This document shows positions 31,321-43,194 of a DNA stretch of 64,000 bases, piece after piece. Below the pieces are notes generated by a model. That model was not told the origin of the DNA. It worked only from the letters and a program-made list of their open reading frames with translations, and did not search any database. A program made the translations under genes and the position numbers. Within the stretch, counting starts at the first letter, position 1; the number at the start of each line of letters is the position of its first letter. The stretch is taken from assembly GCA_009760855.2 (NCBI GenBank), contig WPIO01000007.1, forward strand, positions 3,506,001-3,570,000, given 5' to 3'. Source of the stretch: Cristatella mucedo (lineage: Eukaryota > Bryozoa > Phylactolaemata > Cristatellidae).

Positions 31321-31814
31321 ACTAACTTACGAGAGAGATGCTTAGCATGGCTCTCAGAAACACCTATTAAATTGCCATTCCCTCATTCAGGAAGAGTAAA
31401 TCTCCGCGCTGAAGGAACTCTGTTGATTCGTCTTGAAAGACACTGGCTGGCCGCTGGGAGAGCCTGAAGTCGCTGAACGGCTGCAGCTTTGTTTGGGGCT
31501 TCTATGTTCCACCCCTCAGCCAAATCCACGGGCGTGCTTTTGACCCCCGCCACATCTGTAAGATAAGTCTGTGGAGTCGCCAAACCCCAGTTTGTTAGCC
31601 CACAACCCTTCACCCCTTTCGCAGGAGCACAGTTAAGTGGACAACAGCCAAGTGCGTTGGGGTACCAACCAACGACGGGTCAAAGAGAATTTCCACAATT
31701 AGCACGATGAGAGAATAATATAGTGTAATTTGTATTCGTTTGTAACGTCAAAAAGCAGTGGAGGTCAAATATTGTTAGGCGTGATAGTTTACTATAGAGT
31801 ATTTGAAGCCTACG
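31321..31814. other. No gene recognised
   Basis: Short frame 31613-31383 (minus) only; no motif. Confidence 0.45.
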
Positions 31815-31978
31815 GGCCATAATAGCCAAGGAGGTGAGGTGTTCGTTCTTCACGGCCGAGGTTGCGGGTTCAAATCCTGCAGTGGGTGATCCTTTATTTC
31901 CAATTGCAAGCGGTAGTGGTAGCCGTTAAGGCTGTTCTGCCGCTACAAAAATGAGACTGTTAAATCAGCTAACATTTT
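31815..31978 (+). mobile_element. SINE-1
   Basis: Head remnants, B box GGGTTCAAATCCTGCAG, body CTTTATTTCCAATTGCAAGC, GGTAGCCGTTAAGGCTG, and 3' end GACTGTTAAATCAGCTAAC. Confidence 0.75.
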
Positions 31979-31979
31979 T

Positions 31980-33200
31980 TTTAAGCGGATATCGGTGCGC
32001 ACACGGTAGGAAACAGTTTCCTTCTCACGCAACAAAGAGAACGTGATAAGCATAGCTAAGTTAGAATAGTATAATGAATGAAGAAGCTCAGAACGGCTAG
32101 AAAATATGTGCCACAGTCGGCAGCCGGAGAATAGATTTTCGTCGCCAGAGGCTAGTTGGTGTGAGCTCCGCATTCCATGAACTGCAGATCAAAAGCTATT
32201 GTCGCCGACGGTCTTTAAGAGATCTTTATATCTACTCAGGCGCTTTACATACGCCCCTGGGGGGAGCCCACAACCGCGGTCATCAAAGGAGAGTATCCTT
32301 TCACGAGCCCACTCAAAACGGAATTACAATAGTCCTGCCTGCATAGAACCAGAGAGCTTATTAAACTTTAAAAACCACTATGGTTTACAGTCCCTAATCT
32401 TGGGGATGTGAAACAATGGCTCACTGTGAAAGCATCGTTTTAATGAAAATTTCTAAATGTAACCGGTTTTCAAAGAAGACAGCTAAATTTCGAGCACATG
32501 TTGACGGTCGCACTACTGCATCACAATTTAGAAGAACAAATTATCCTATTCCAGCCACATGATTGGGGGTCCTGTGAGAAGCTGTTCGGCTTAATCGTCA
32601 TTAAGTTTACGGAAATGTTCCGAAATGCTGGATCAAATTCTGCAAGACCAGCAATAAGCTTGCCAGTCGCTGCAGCAGATTCCGATCTTTTAAACGACAA
32701 AGACATATTGGTAACTTCACTATATAAGTGATGATAGCCGACCCTTAGAGTCCAAATTAAATTTCTCAGACGCTCGGTATAAATAGAAAATAGTAAAGAA
32801 TTTAGAACGGACCTTCGCTGAATTCCACATGTGATCGGTTTGCTGGATGACACTTAACCTCGGATTGAAGACGATACGACATAGATTAGAGACGATTTGA
32901 CAAATGAAAATTGTAATCACACCAGTGCCTCGTCAGCCAGACCAATCGTTCTTCTCGATCGTACCATTAGGCTATCGTGATCAATAAGGATGAACCCAGC
33001 TGATAGGTCAAGCATGGGGAGGGCAGTGACATCGCCGTAGTAGTTGCTGCTTATGAGGTCATCGATCAGGCATACGAGAGCAGTTTCGGTGGAATGGTGT
33101 CACTTGAATCCCGATTGACAGTTCATTCACTTCAAAGTGTTCTAAAAGCGGCTTATCAACATTCCTTTCAAAAAAATTAGCTACTTTACACGTGCTAAAA
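31980..33200 (-). mobile_element. LINE-B relic
   Basis: Antisense C-terminal to RT blocks in order, up to the HSTETAL region near 33100. Degraded (YSEV in place of YADD). A small insert at about 32220-32280 resembles the SINE-2 tail and head (CAGGCGCTTTACATACGCC). Confidence 0.68.
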
Positions 33201-33599
33201 TGAAGTTTGGTAATTGGTTCGTGATAAAAATCATGAATTTCAGCGTGCTTATGTGGACTTCCGCATCTGGCTCACCAAGAGCCTCTCACTTGTTAGACTC
33301 GTGCAGCCTTTTCCAGTCATCGAAGTTAAAAGTGCGTTGAACTCGGAATCTGGGACACTTAAGACCTGTTTAAATGCTTTTCCGTCTGTTTTTTCCGTAA
33401 CGTTTAAGAAAAATAATAGTGATGGACCTTAAACGCCATCTGAATGTGCCAGCCTTATTGCCGGCATGTGCTTCCTTGTCCATCGTCCTATCGGCAAGTG
33501 CTACCGTACCACGGTTCTGCCAGCGTGTGCCTCTCCGCGGCGAGAGCTAACCACCATTACAGCTTTGAAGATCGTTGGCAGACATACTATTCAGTCAAT

Positions 33600-34060
33600 C
33601 TTGCAAGCATACTGTTAGTTTTCTATTGCCGTTCAAAGGTTTTTCTGGGCGCAGCTGTCTCAGCCAGTGTTCGTGAATTGGGCATCTCCCGCATGAAGTC
33701 TGGAAAAATTAAGAGGAGAATTTCCAGTATTTCAGACACTTTTAGGTCTCTGCACAATATGCACATGTTTCTCTTTCTTGTTAACCCGATGTCTATCAAA
33801 GCTAATGTTGGAGTCGAAATATTCGCCCGTTTCTTGATGAATTGTAAACCATTTGTCGTCACCTTTGAAAGACCATCGGATTTATGGTTTCGAGTCCCTC
33901 TTACCGTTACTGGCTGCTATTGGTGGCAGCCATCTATCCCCCTTGGTATAAAGATTACTTTATTTCTGATTTTCCGGTCTAATTTTAAATCTGTCTTCGA
34001 TAAATAGTGCCTTGCTCATACTGGGTGATTTCAACGTTCATTGTGGTAGAAGAGCAGTTT
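33600..34060 (+). mobile_element. LINE endonuclease relic
   Basis: Plus-strand remains of an APE endonuclease: a region around 33815-33870 resembling the GGGVxxFxR block, and CTCATACTGGGTGATTTCAA at 34016-34035, which reads LILGDFN in a frame different from the upstream 187-codon frame (33444-34007). Function lost. Confidence 0.5.
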
Positions 34061-34061
34061 C

Positions 34062-34320
34062 CAACGAATAGTTAGCTCTAAATCCCAATCGGAACCAGCA
34101 AGCAAGATCTGATCAGCTGCAGCCGTCGTTTAGCTGCAGATGTATCAATTATTCAAGAGTCCGGGATATGAATGACAAGAGGGAGAAAATATCAGTTACT
34201 TATATTACGTGATCTAGAGTCGGCTTTTTATTTGAAAAGCGGCCTGACAACACCAATTTTGAATGGGGAAGCAATTACATATTTATTATATTAGTTACGA
34301 TCGTCAGCAACGGGTCTATT
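34062..34320 (-). mobile_element. LINE-A relic
   Basis: Antisense blocks matching the FRANHSTES region (TTAGCTCTAAATCCCAATCG) and the KKAVVRP region (GCGGCCTGACAACACC). Confidence 0.5.
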
Positions 34321-34321
34321 G

Positions 34322-34690
34322 AGTGAGCCGTGATGGCTCACTGGGTAAGGCGGTTGCTTTTGACGACCTTTTTCCCCGAGGTCGTTGGTTCATATCCTGT
34401 TATGAGTGATATATATTAATATGTATTCATATATATATAATTATTTTGTATAGCGACCTAAGAGAACTTAGTCACTATTCAGGCGCTTCACAGATGCCTC
34501 GGGGCTCAAGCACACGACCTCAGCCAGACCTTGGTCGGAGCGAGCACCTTAACCGCTGGACCAAACCAGCTCGTCAAAAAACTGAAGAAAATTAAGCGTC
34601 TTCCTTTATCGCCGCTGCAAGCGGCGGTGATAGCCGTAAAGGCTCTTCTGTCGCTGTACAAAAGAGGCTGCTAAATCAGCTGGTATTATT
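34322..34690 (+). mobile_element. SINE-1 interrupted by a SINE-2
   Basis: The left part 34322-34408 is the SINE-1 head (GAGCCGTGATGGCTCACTGG, GGTTCATATCC). The right part from about 34600 is the SINE-1 body and 3' end (CCTTTATCGCCGCTGCAAG to CTAAATCAGCTGG). The missing join is occupied by 34409-34599. Confidence 0.8.
34409..34599 (-). mobile_element. SINE-2 (tRNA head, LINE-A-like tail), nested
   Basis: On the minus strand: a tRNA-like head GAGCTGGTTTGGTCCAGCGG with an A-box-like segment, a degraded B box (GCTTGAGCCCC), then AAGCGCCTGAATAGTGACTA...TTAGGTCGCTATA, a stem-loop tail like LINE-A, then an AT-rich end. Confidence 0.75.
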
Positions 34691-34699
34691 TTTTTGGCT

Positions 34700-35060
34700 C
34701 ATAAGGAGAACTTTTGGGACAGGGTCCAGAGAACTTATTATCTTTAAGCCTATAAGAAAAATTGAGCAGCGATTTTAATAAAGTCGTGCAAGGAGGAGGA
34801 GGAGACTGGAGAATTGCATGGAGATGCTGGATTGCAGTCACCTAGGAATGGCAGTGAGGGATACAGTCCGTAATCCGTCCTCTCTTACCTGCACAGAATT
34901 TGTAGAAATGCTCTACTAAATCGCTACTGTGATCATTGGGCAGTATACTTGTTTCAAGCGGTTAAGAAGATGGTTTATTTGAACGCATTTGTCAACTAGA
35001 TTAAACGCTGCTTCGGAAGAGCAGAAAGCTTAATTCAAACCTCGCCAGATCAAATAGTGA
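34700..35060 (-). mobile_element. LINE-A relic
   Basis: Antisense remains of the region between endonuclease and RT (AGAATTTGTAGAAATGC..., GGTTAAGAAGATGGTTTATT). Very decayed. Confidence 0.45.
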
Positions 35061-35304
35061 ATCAGGTATTAACATGATCAGTACCAGCTGTTTTTATTAA
35101 GATATTTGTAATTGCAACGCGAATGACTGAGCGACTGAGGGAAGAAATATTGCTGCCGCTGTTAGACGAACTTCGACAGCCATTTCATGCTGTCTGAACA
35201 TAAGAGCATTGTTGACATATCGTGCCCTACTTGTATGTACACAAGTTGAGAATAAAACTAACCAATTTAAGTTAAAATATGTATATGTTAACAGAAAAAT
35301 TATT

Positions 35305-35410
35305 AATATCACCCTGGTTGCAGCAGCTGGCAATAAGGCATCGCCTTCTGCAAGACTCGAATCCGCTACCTGTGTCGTGCAGTGTGATCCTTTACTCCTG
35401 GGCAATAGAC
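35305..35410 (-). mobile_element. SINE-1-like head fragment
   Basis: Minus strand: CCCAGGAGTAAAGGATC, B box GGATTCGAGTCTTGCAG, then a CTTATTGCCAGCTG body start. Confidence 0.5.
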
Positions 35411-35454
35411 AAAGGGCGTTTTAGCGAGCTTGCACTGGGTTCTGAAAGAGGAAT

Positions 35455-36235
35455 TATAATAATAAATACATTTGGTATATCATCCTTATAGAACTCAGTC
35501 TCTTTCTAGGCACTTAACAGTTTCTTCAAAGGAAACACGATTGAATGGGTAATGATAACATACTCAATAAACAACAAAACAAGCATGTTTAGGAGTGGCA
35601 TTAACAGGGTCAACATGTAAGCATGGTTTTTGGCTGGATTCACAATGTCAACATGCATAAGCACATAAAGGACGAATCACAGGGACCCACTAAATGCTGC
35701 GATAAACAGATGCGTTTTTAGTTACTTTTTAAGTGTGGACAAGTCAGGAGATGTCGTGACGCAAGTCGGGAGTGAGTTCCAGGCTTTGGGAGCATACGAA
35801 CTAAAGGCACGGTCTCCAAAAGATTTGAGGTTCGTACGAGGTATAGGTAAATGATTAGATCCGAAAAGCGGGTGGTACGATGCTTAGCCTGGTGGTGGTA
35901 GATCTCATACGTAGACTGGAGCCAAAGAATTAAGAAACAGAAAAGTGAGTGACAAAACCTTGAAGTCGATGCGTTGCTTGACTGGGAGCCAGTGCAGGTC
36001 GGCGAGAAGTGGTGAGATGTAGTGAGATGTGGCAGCTGTGACGCTCACGACAGACAAGCCTAGCTGCCGAGTTTTGCACCAGCTGTAATCGCCTGAGTGC
36101 ACAGGCCGGTAGACCAGCAAGCAGTGAGTCGCATAAGTCAAGACGGGATGTCACAGGTGCCTGGACCAATTTAGATGAGGTATCCTTGTCTAAACAAGCC
36201 CGAATTTTAGATTTGTTAGACCAATTCCAAAGACG
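35455..36235 (-). mobile_element. LINE-A 3' half
   Basis: Degraded stem-loop, 3' UTR modules, and C-terminal RT blocks up to AAGCCCGAATTTTAG. Has a short tandem duplication of GTGAGATGTAG near 36010-36030. Confidence 0.76.
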
Positions 36236-36737
36236 ACACTTATGGTAGATAATAATATAATCGATGTACTCATACAGCATTAATTCTGAGTGAGATGAAC
36301 GCATTCTTCACTCGAGAAGCGGGTCCTAAGAATAGCGTGCTATCAACGAAATCATTTAAAAATGGGTCAAGCCTAAGTAGGTAACCGCAACGAGATTGAT
36401 ACTATAGTAACATGTCTTGGTAGCATGTATACCAGACCCCACTAGTGTCGGTTGGTGAATACAATCTCCTTATTTAGCGAAAGCTCTCCAACTGTGTCGG
36501 AGAAATGGCAAGACGATGCACTTACGTCGGTTGACTATGACTGGTATCTATCTTCTGAAGGTCATCTGTTAATCACATGGGACTGTACTCTGTCTAAACC
36601 TGGGCGGTCATTTTTAAGTAATCATCGATAATGTGATACAAATTCGGCCTACGCTACGGTCAAAAAGTCAAGGTTCGCTGATTCAGTAGCATCATTTATA
36701 TTTCGCCGGAGGAGCTTTTCCGGCTAAAACTAAACTT

Positions 36738-36833
36738 GAAGCAGGCAATAAAAGATTTCTGCTGCCGGACTCGGACCAACAATCTAGTCGAATGATTGCA
36801 AAGACCTTACCCTAACGCTAAGACCAGGCGTAC
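36738..36833 (-). mobile_element. SINE-1-like fragment
   Basis: Minus-strand tRNA-like head (GGTCTTAGCGTTAGGGTAAG), a degraded B box (GGTCCGAGTCC) and an AATCTTTTATTGCC body start. Confidence 0.45.
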
Positions 36834-37104
36834 ATTTTCGGTAGATGATGAGGCTCCACGTGCCAAATAATCGCGTCGTCCTGAGCAAGCATGAGTATAC
36901 TAGGGCTGGAACATCAAGACGACGGCATTCCAGAGTCTAAACTCCCACTTCAGCTTAAATTTATCGTAGAGCGGCATACTTCGCTAAGAAATGGTTACAA
37001 CCCTGACCTCCAGCTGCCCTTTAACAGGATGATAATATCTGGCACCCAAGAAAATGACTAAAGTCCAAAAGTTGTTCTAGAATTGCTTGTCATCAAAATG
37101 CCTG

Positions 37105-39240
37105 ATATAATAATAATAACTTGACTTGACTTGACAAAGCACCGTCAGAGAACTATATCTCTCTCTCTCTCTAGGTGCTTTACATTTGCTGCAAAGGAAA
37201 CGCGATAGGAGGGTTAGCTGTAGCGAGCTCGACAAACAACCAGGATAACGCAGTGACGGGGTGACATGCACAGGGTCAGCAAGCAAGTTTGGTTAGTGGC
37301 AGCATGCACAGTGTCAGCACGCATAAGCACATAAAGGAAGAACCACAGGGACCCACTGAATACTGCGATAAATAGGTGCGTTTTTAATTTCTTTTTAAAT
37401 GTGGTTAAGTCAGGAGATGTCTAGACGCAAGTCGGGAGTGAGTTCCAGGCTTTGGGAGCATACCAACTAAAGGCACGGTCTCCAAACGATTTGAGATCTG
37501 CACGGCGTACGGGTAAACAGTTAGATTCCAAAAAGCGGGTTTTACAATACTTAGCCTGGTGGGGCAATAGATCTGAGAGATAGGCTGGAGCCAAAGAATG
37601 AAGGGACCTAAAAGTGAGCGACAAAACCTTGAAGTCGATCCGTTGCTTGAATGGGGCCAGTGCACGTCGGCGAGAAGTGGTGTGTTGTGGCAACAGCGAC
37701 GCTCACGACAGACAAGCCTACCTGCAGAGTTTTGCACCAGCTGCAATCGCCTGATCGCACATGCTGGTAGGCCAGCGAGCAGTGAGTTGCAGAAGTCGAG
37801 ACGGGATGTCACGAATGCATGGACCATTTCTGACGTGGTATCCTTCTCTAAAAGGGCCCGAATTTTAGCAATGTTATGAAGCTGAAAATAGGCAGATTTG
37901 ACTGTGGAGCTGATGTGGTTGTCTAACGAAAGGTCACTTTGGAACATGACACCTACATTTCGAGCTGATTCAACTGAGGATATGCTGGCAGAGGCAATTT
38001 TGAGGGTCAGCCTTTTCAATTTCTGAATCACGCAGGTTTTGCACATAACTAGTAAGTTAGTTTTATCATCGTTTAGTTTTAGAAAATTTGCTGCCATCCA
38101 TGTGCGGATGTCCTGAATACATGCAGCAAGTGAGTTAAGAGAATTTGAGGTGATCGAAGGCTGGGAGGGATCAAAGCAAAGGTACAACTGAGTGTCATCC
38201 GCATAGAAGTGAAAGCCTAGATTGTGCTTGGCAATCACATCAGCAAGAGGGAGATTATAAACCGTGAAAAGAACCGGACTTAGCACGGAACCCTGAGGTA
38301 GCCCATATTTCAGAGGTACCTCGGATGATTATGTCCATTCACGTCAATACTCTGGAGTCTCCCTCTGAGATAGGACCTGAACCACTGCAGACCAGTGCCA
38401 GTGATGCCCAGGCGAGATGAGAGGCGCTCTATAAGAGCTTTGTGATCGATAGTATCAAAAGCTGTCGAAAGATCGAGCAAAACAAGCAGAGATACTACAC
38501 CCATGTCTGCATTGCTAAGTAAGTCGTTGTATACCCTAAGCAATGCTGACTCTGTGGAGTGATTAGCTCTACAGCCAGACTGGAACTTACAAGCAAGGTG
38601 TGCGGTTTTGATATATGAGTTCAGCAGGTCTGCCACGACCCGTTCCAGTGTCTTTTATAGGAATGGTAGAAGGGAGACTGGGCGGTAGTTGCTCAAGTTC
38701 TCTTGGTCTAGTGTGGCTTTCTTGAGAAGTGGCCTGACTACAGCTTTTTTGAAAGGTGCTGGGACATGACCTGAGGCTAATGACATATTGATGATGTTAG
38801 TTATGCATGGCAGCAGCAGATCAATGCAACGTAGGAGCAGGACAGTAGGAATAGGTTCCAGAGGACTTGTTGTCTTATTTGATTGGGATACGAACTTCAG
38901 GACGAGATCACTAGTGACCTGCTTAAATTTAGACATTGAGGTGCAGCCAGGAATCGGAGAACAGCATTATAGGGGTATGTTGTCATCGCAGGGATGGACT
39001 CCCTGATCTTGTCTATCTTTTGCACAAGGAATCTAGAGAAGCGATCGGCTAGATCATCGCAAGGATCATCAGGTAAGGAGCTAAACTGGGAGCCGTTGAG
39101 GAGATGGTTGATCGTCGACATCAACACTTTTGGATTGTGCATCTGGGATTCAACAATGTTTTTATAGAAGCTAGACTTGGCCTTTGCTAGGATCGATTGG
39201 TACGACGTACAGTAGTCTTTATATGCCTGTCGACAGAGTA
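37105..39240 (-). mobile_element. LINE-A, 5'-truncated
   Basis: From the linker (YKDYCTSYQSILAKAKSS) through RT to the stem-loop and AAT repeat. Frames 39247-38897, 38936-38655, 38636-38310 and 38286-37405 hold ASKFQSG-like motifs, AFDTIDH, YADD and the C-terminus. Several frame breaks. The 3' end has TTGAC repeats between hairpin and tail. Confidence 0.85.
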
Positions 39241-40234
39241 ATGCCAATCACTGTAAAATATAAGCAAATCAAATGCATCTGATAAGAGCATCGAGTTAGG
39301 CAATCTCCAAACAGACGATTTTCAATGTGTAGGTATTCGCCTAGGAGGTCGTTTTCATTAAAGTTGCTGCCTACTGAATTTGTTTTCCCCACAGTCGTTG
39401 CTCGCTCCTTTTCACTATTTCTAATATCTATTATATATTTTTATTATGTATTATTTATTATTATTTTATTAATATTTATTATTGTCTATTATCTATTATA
39501 TATGTATATATATATATTATTATGTTATCAGTCAGTTTAGCTTTATAGACCAGCATCGCCCTTCTGTATTGATTCTAGATAGTGACCAGGGAGACAAGGG
39601 GTCCTAGAGGACGATAAAACATTATTTAACGTACTCGCTACCCTCAAGAAAGACAGGCGAAGCCTTTCTCTTTTACTTTGGCAGTTCATTTGCTCTTGCT
39701 CCCTGTTCTTTTAATACTACTGATTTTTTTAAATCCCTGATCCCGGAGGTGTTCCTATGAAATACTGTCTTGCCATTGAAACGTATCGTGCATAGAAGCC
39801 TAAGGGATTGTATGGATGGGTTACAACACACTACAGGATTGGATTAATTTTACTCATCATTGAAAACACATCGCACCTCGTTCATCTCTTTATTTTCAAA
39901 ATCCCAATTGTAAATTTAGTCAAATAGATTACTTTTGTATGCAGAGCTCTTCCTTTTATTGCTAGACCCGGAAGTCTCTCTCGCTTCATTTTTTCTCTCC
40001 GTATATTTAAATTCAGTGCCCATTAATGAGCAGCTTTAAAGTTAAAACGCGTTGCATTAGAATATGCATTACAGTGTGCGTACAATACACGTGTCGTTAC
40101 CGCGAACGCAGAGTAATAATTGTCTATAGTCAGAGAGAAGACACAGCTGCTGCCTGGCATGGCGCCTATCAGTTCCACAGGCAGCACATCACTTGTAGCA
40201 TCTGTACGAAATATGGATGTCCTTTTCTAAAGTG
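39241..40234. other. No gene recognised
   Basis: AT-rich unique sequence apart from the tract at 39425-39525. Confidence 0.5.
39425..39525. repeat. AT-rich low-complexity tract
   Basis: TATT/TTAT-type repeats ending in (TA)n. No coding signal. Confidence 0.85.
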
Positions 40235-40400
40235 ACCATTCGCTGGACCACAACATCAGCTCCACAGTCAAGTTTGACTGATTTCGCTATGTAACACTGC
40301 AAAATTTCAAGCTTGCTTAGACAGGGTTACCACATCCACTTTGGTCCTGGCATTTGTGACACCATATCTCGACTTATGTAACTCAGTACTTCCGTAAGTT
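40235..40400 (+). mobile_element. LINE-A relic
   Basis: Plus-strand C-terminal RT block (GACCACAACATCAGCTCCAC, GTTACCACATCCACTTTGG). It abuts antisense LINE-A sequence at about 40400. Confidence 0.55.
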
Positions 40401-41430
40401 GCCGAAGCTGAGTGTCGTCGTCCTAGAAATGAAACTCCTGCGTGCGCTTGGCGATGACGCCGGCAAAATGAGAGCCTCTATTGAGCAATTGACGAACGCA
40501 AATCCTTTGGGGAGGGACACTTTATTATTAGCCAAAGACTCGCTGCATGATTAATGGCGCGAGATTGCGACGAACTCTGAAATATTCCTCAAAGATAGGA
40601 TCCGAACCGCTGCATTGCAATACCCTCGACGCCCAGGCGATTCGCCGGAGGCCGTCAAGAAGGACGTCGGTCCGGCTTACCGATCTGAAAAATGTACTCC
40701 TTAAAACTTCCTCTCGTAATAATCGCCCCTTTGATTGCGGTCGTTTTCCTTCTCTGCCTGTAAATATAGCCTGCGACCTGAAAACTTTTGGTGAGTTGTG
40801 CCTTCGGCTCCATGCACTCATCGCGAGCTCGTTTTGTACATCTAAAAGGAGGAGAGTATAGAATGCCGAAAAAGCATATTCGATCTAGATTACAGATACC
40901 TGGATATTTTCTAGTACTTTAAAACGCTCGCTTGATGGACATTGAAATCTACTCTCTGTCATCTCCGAATAAGATACAACCTAAACCATTGCAAAGATGC
41001 CCTGGCGATTTAATAGGCACTCAAGATGGACTTAGTGCACAGTGTTATCCGATGCTGTCGCTCTTTCATTATACGAAGTATAGAGACTCTACCTGAATCA
41101 GCATTCCTAATAATGTCGCTATACGCTACCAGTGGGGCTAATTATGTCAATTAATCAGCTCTAAAACGTGGATAGAACCGGTGCTAGTTTTGATATTTTG
41201 ATAGGGTTGAAGAGTTTAGCTGATCAGAAACTACCCTTTCCAGTGTCTTTGATAGGAATGGTGATCGAGTGACCAGGCGGAAGTTACTACTAAAGTTCTC
41301 TTGATCTAATTCCGACTTTTCAATACGCATCCTGACAATGGTCTTTTTGAAAAATGATGGAACAATGCCTGAGCCTCGCGACACAGTTACTTTCTTAGTT
41401 ATGCTGCGGAGCAGTAAATTAATGTGGTGA
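40400..41430 (-). mobile_element. LINE-A relic, fragmented
   Basis: Antisense RT blocks, including the motif C region near 40405-40440 and, at 41384-41184, a frame with the NFSSNFRLVTRSPFLSKTLE version of the SNYRPVSLLPFLSKTLE motif. Partly scrambled and interrupted at about 40520-40900. Confidence 0.55.
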
Positions 41431-41469
41431 ACAGTGAGAAGAGGAAGGTACGAAGGGTAAAGACTATAG

Positions 41470-41603
41470 GGAGGATATCACTTTGTGGGTGGAATATCTT
41501 ATTTCTTTCTTATATGGAGGATATCACTTTGTGGGTGGAATATCTTATTTCTTTCTTATATGGAGGATATCACTCTGTGGGTGGAATATCTTATTTCTTT
41601 CTA
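41470..41603. repeat. 46-bp tandem repeat, three units
   Basis: Units start at 41470, 41516 and 41562 (GGAGGATATCACTTTGTGGG...). The first two are identical and the third has one CTC/TTC-type change and a shortened end. Confidence 0.93.
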
Positions 41604-41639
41604 TCTTAATAACAAAAGAGCTTGAAAAATAAAACTACC

Positions 41640-42075
41640 AACAATAGGACCCGAGGATTGTTAGGCATGGTGGTCGGCTTGGGTATGATTAATGAGACGG
41701 TTGATGTCGGCATCGACATTTTATAGCTGTGCATAGCTGCAAACCATAGGCTATTTTGGCGCGGGCGCATAGCCTGCTTATCCAGAGGAGCAAACTCGTC
41801 TACAACATCGGCAAGCGTCTTGTTGTAGCATTCCACCATAAAGCAGGAGTGGAAGGGAGGTATTTTTTGAGAACAGCTTCAATATAAGGGTTCTCATGGT
41901 TTCACGATTTCCAAACAACTGTTCATATCGGAAAGGATCATCTCACAGTGGAATAGTGATCCGAAATTGGGCAGATTCGCAAAAAGTGGTAGTTCGAGTT
42001 GACTTCGCAATTCATACAAAACCAAAATACTAGTTAAAGGCAAAGCAAGCGAGACTCGGAAACTGGAAACACTAT
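41640..42075 (-). mobile_element. LINE-A linker and endonuclease relic
   Basis: Antisense blocks matching NTTLADTLDEFAPLTKRTVRP (open at 41839-41700 as VECYNKTLADVVDEFAPLDK). Decayed to the right. Confidence 0.6.
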
Positions 42076-42966
42076 CGCTCAAAATTCAGCTCCGCCAGCA
42101 CATCTCCTGTTGCATCTGCACGCAATTTTGGTGTCCTGTTCTAAAGTAATGTTTTCCCCGATGAAAACATCTGCTCCATGGTAAATTATGCCTTCTTCTA
42201 GCTGCATAAATTTGCTCAAATTCCGGCTTGCTTACACAGGGATACTACATCCAAATTAGTCCATACATTTGTAACATTTCGTCTCGACTTCTGCAACTCA
42301 CTGCTTGCTTGTCTACCGGCTTGTACAGTTAGGCGTTTACATTCGGCGAAAAACTCTGCAGCTAGGCTTGTCTATCGTGAGCGTTAGATGTGATAAAGCT
42401 GACCGCTACTCGCTGACCTGTACTTACTCCGAATCAAGCAACGCATCGAATTCAATGTCCTTTCACTTACTTTTACGTCCCTTCATTTTCTGGCTCCAGC
42501 CTACCTGTCAGAAATACTCTGCTACCAGGCCAGGCATCGTACCACCCTCTGTTCTGAGTCAAATCGTTTAGTTATATCTCATATTAACTTTCAACACCTT
42601 TGGAGGCCGTGCCTTTAGTTCATACGCTCCCCAAGCCTCGAACTCAATCCCGACTGTCTTCGGGACTTCCCCTGATATGACGGCATTTAAAAAGATGCTT
42701 AAAACACACCTGTTTATTGCATAATGTAGTGGGTCCCAGTGATTCATCCGTCGTGTGTTTATTCGTGCTGAAACTTCGCCTGGTGTTGCTAACTATATTT
42801 ACACGTTGACCCTATGCATTTCAATTATAACAATGTTACGTTTCATGGCACTGCGGATGTCACTATTAATCATTTGGTCATGCTTACTTTACAACATCTG
42901 CAAAGTGCCTACAAAGAGACTGAGTTCTCTAAGGGTGCTATATAAATGCATTATTATTATTATTAC
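42075..42966 (+). mobile_element. LINE-A 3' half, decayed
   Basis: Plus-strand C-terminal RT blocks, then 3' UTR, stem-loop at about 42898-42945 and (ATT)n. Confidence 0.72.
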
Positions 42967-43194
42967 ACCAAAGCTAGTTCATGCGTTGGCGACATCGCGT
43001 TTAGACTAATTGCAAGTTCTATTCAATCGGGGCTTCTTACCTGTGCTCTACATTGTCTACAACTCGTGCAAGCAAACTTCTAGCATCTCATCTGGTCAGT
43101 TGCGTCAGCTGCCTAGCCATCGCAACACACCAGCTCTGTCTCATCCTCCCTGTCTTCATATCGATCATCGAATTGACTTGAAGATCCTCTACCT

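Noticed and set aside
33444-34007. A 187-codon frame on the plus strand
   Set aside because: The region is a decayed LINE endonuclease whose GDFN motif lies in another frame; the open frame looks accidental.
41424-41609. 61-codon frame with repeated peptide
   Set aside because: It is the translation of the 46-bp tandem repeat.
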